Below, piece by piece: positions 4,551 through 6,088 of a stretch of DNA of 6,088 nt. The first letter of the stretch is position 1. Every line of letters starts with the position of its first letter. The notes beneath the pieces are model-generated. The model saw nothing but the letters and a program-made list of their open reading frames with translations. It did not search any database and was not told where the DNA came from. The DNA is from Clostridiales bacterium (GTDB lineage: Bacteria > Bacillota > Clostridia > Christensenellales > Christensenellaceae). The translations under genes and the position numbers were made by a program. Location of the stretch: contig JAHZHM010000168.1 of assembly GCA_019420265.1 (NCBI GenBank), forward strand, positions 1-6,088. The letters are read 5' to 3'.

Positions 4551-6088
4551 GTGGACGGTTACATCTGGGCTATCATAATCGGCGTTGTTGCTCTGCTGGC
4601 TGGTTTGGCAGCGGGCTATGTATATCGCAAAAACATCGCCGAGAAGAAGATAGGTCGTGCCGAAGAAACTGTTGTCAAGCTGATTGAAGATGCTCAGAAA
4701 AAGGCAGAGGCAATTCGCAAAGAGACGGTTTTAGAAGCGAAAGAAGAGGTCCATAAACTAAGAAACGAATTTGACAAAGAAACCAAAGAACGGCGAAACG
4801 AACAAGCGAAACTCGAGCGCAGGCTTCTTCAAAGAGAAGAGAGCCTAGACAAAAAGAACGATGCTGTGGAGCAAAAAGAGCAGCAGCTGGATCGCAAATT
4901 AAAGGATATATCCAAAACAAAAGAGGATATTTCCAAACTGCGCGATCAGCAAATTGAGCAGTTGGAGCGCATTGCGGATCTCACTTCCGATCAGGCAAAA
5001 GGCCGGTTGCTGGAGAAAGTGGAGAGCGAGGCGCGCCACGATATGGCTGTGATGCTCCGAGACATTGAATTGAAAGCAAAGGATGAGGCTGAAAAAAAGG
5101 CGAGAAATATTCTTTCGCTGGCAATTCAAAGATGCGCGGCAGATCACGTTGCAGAGACGACAATTTCTGTTGTCGCGCTGCCTAACGATGAGATGAAAGG
5201 GCGCATCATTGGCCGAGAAGGCAGAAACATTCGGGCGCTGGAAACGGCAACCGGGATTGATCTGATCATCGACGATACGCCGGAGGCTGTCATCCTCTCG
5301 GGATTTGATCCCGTCAGAAGAGAGGTTGCCAGAGTCGCTCTGGAAAAACTGATTATCGATGGCAGAATCCATCCTGCGCGCATCGAGGAGATGGTCAATA
5401 AGGCCAAAAAAGAAGTGGATAATCAGATCCGCGAAGCAGGCGATGCGGCGGTGTTCGATGTTGGGATTCACTCCCTGCATCCGGAGCTGGTAAAACTGCT
5501 TGGGCGCCTGCGCTACCGCACGAGCTACGGCCAGAATGTGCTCAAACATTCCTTGGAAGTTGCTCATCTTGCGGCCATCATGGCAGAGGAGATTGGCGCG
5601 AATGCAAAGCTTGCAAAGCGCGCTGGTTTGCTGCATGATATCGGCAAGGCTGTGGACCATGAGATGGAAGGTTCTCATGCGCAGTTGGGCGCAGATTTGG
5701 CGGCAAAATACAAGGAAAACGCGGATGTTGTAAACGCCATTGCGGCGCATCATCAGGATGTGGAGGCGAAAACGGTGGAAGCTGTGCTGGTGCAGGCAGC
5801 GGATGCTGTTTCGGCGGCGCGCCCTGGTGCGAGAAGAGAATCGCTTGATAATTATGTAAAACGCTTGGAAGCTTTGGAAGAAATTGCAAATTCCTTCAAC
5901 GGTGTAGAGAAATCCTATGCAGTGCAGGCTGGCAGAGAAGTGCGCATCATCGTGAGACCCGAAGATGTGGATGAAGTCGGCACGACACTGATGGCGAGAG
6001 ACATCGTGAAGAAAATCGAAAAGGATCTCGACTACCCGGGGCAGATTAAGGTCAATGTCATCCGGGAGACACTAGCTGTCGATTACGC
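4551..6088 (+). CDS. rny: Ribonuclease Y (endoribonuclease), C-terminus cut by the window edge
   Basis: RNase Y is the membrane-anchored endonuclease that starts bulk mRNA decay and processing in many Gram-positive bacteria. From GTG 4551, 512 codons are present; the frame ends in [10 protein letters not shown] plus a partial Ala codon, so only about two residues and the stop are missing. Domain order is as follows: an N-terminal transmembrane helix (about residues 4-25, [18 protein letters not shown]); a long charged coiled coil (about 28-190); a KH RNA-binding domain with the GREG loop at 221-224 in [17 protein letters not shown]; and an HD domain with His333 (LKHS), the catalytic pair His362-Asp363 ([12 protein letters not shown]) and AAHHQD around 400. 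Signatures such as [33 protein letters not shown] and [13 protein letters not shown] are near-identical to what I recall of Bacillus RNase Y, which has about 520 residues. A strong promoter of its own lies at 4412-4440. Confidence 0.97.
   Translation, partial: MDGYIWAIIIGVVALLAGLAAGYVYRKNIAEKKIGRAEETVVKLIEDAQKKAEAIRKETVLEAKEEVHKLRNEFDKETKERRNEQAKLERRLLQREESLDKKNDAVEQKEQQLDRKLKDISKTKEDISKLRDQQIEQLERIADLTSDQAKGRLLEKVESEARHDMAVMLRDIELKAKDEAEKKARNILSLAIQRCAADHVAETTISVVALPNDEMKGRIIGREGRNIRALETATGIDLIIDDTPEAVILSGFDPVRREVARVALEKLIIDGRIHPARIEEMVNKAKKEVDNQIREAGDAAVFDVGIHSLHPELVKLLGRLRYRTSYGQNVLKHSLEVAHLAAIMAEEIGANAKLAKRAGLLHDIGKAVDHEMEGSHAQLGADLAAKYKENADVVNAIAAHHQDVEAKTVEAVLVQAADAVSAARPGARRESLDNYVKRLEALEEIANSFNGVEKSYAVQAGREVRIIVRPEDVDEVGTTLMARDIVKKIEKDLDYPGQIKVNVIRETLAVDY

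Noticed and set aside
4899..5753. Long minus-strand open frame (284 codons) opposite rny
   Set aside because: It lies wholly antisense to the KH/HD core of RNase Y, has low-complexity Cys/His/Leu-rich content with no recognisable domain, and is explained by the codon bias of the real gene.
1..6088. Defence island, phage, mobile element or new multi-gene system
   Set aside because: All five genes fall into well-known housekeeping or regulatory families. I see no transposase, integrase, terminal repeats, CRISPR repeats or unusual domain fusions.

Overview
The window looks like ordinary chromosomal DNA from an anaerobic Gram-positive bacterium, most likely a Clostridia-type member of the Bacillota. 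The indicators are a full-length membrane-anchored RNase Y with a Bacillus-like KH/HD core, strong GGAGG-type ribosome binding sites, sigma-A-like promoters, and a stand-alone carboxyltransferase subunit with no biotin domain. The genus cannot be fixed from the sequence. All five genes lie on the + strand and nearly all of the window is accounted for. No intergenic gap exceeds about 150 bases. I see no tRNA, rRNA, CRISPR array, insertion sequence or prophage signal.

Layout: (1) 1-1376 is the 3' part of an oxaloacetate decarboxylase alpha / pyruvate carboxylase B / transcarboxylase 5S-type carboxyltransferase. It is cut by the left window edge just before its LRDAHQS motif. (2) 1425-2192 is surE, a metal-dependent nucleotidase. 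It follows after 48 bases that carry a perfect 14-bp palindrome and a strong Shine-Dalgarno, so it is probably co-transcribed with gene 1. (3) 2191-2278 is a compact control region with two terminator-like hairpins. A promoter with an extended -10 appears to be threaded through them. (4) 2289-3191 is an RpiR/MurR-family HTH-SIS regulator. It overlaps by four bases (ATGTGA) with (5) 3188-4399, a HI0933/YhiN/BaiN-family flavoprotein, so the two form a coupled pair. (6) 4412-4550 holds a near-consensus promoter (TTGACA, 17-bp spacer, TACAAT) and a leader of about 100 nt with a small hairpin. (7) 4551 to the right edge is rny (RNase Y), starting at GTG and lacking only its last one or two residues and stop.

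How the genes fit together: most are housekeeping genes that happen to be neighbours, covering C3/C4 carboxyl transfer, nucleotide turnover or repair, an orphan sugar-phosphate-type regulator with a flavoenzyme, and mRNA decay. I do not find a convincing new multi-gene system. The points most worth a second look are regulatory: the promoter nested between and inside two hairpins upstream of the RpiR gene, the structured rny leader, and the translationally coupled RpiR-flavoprotein pair with no sugar genes nearby.
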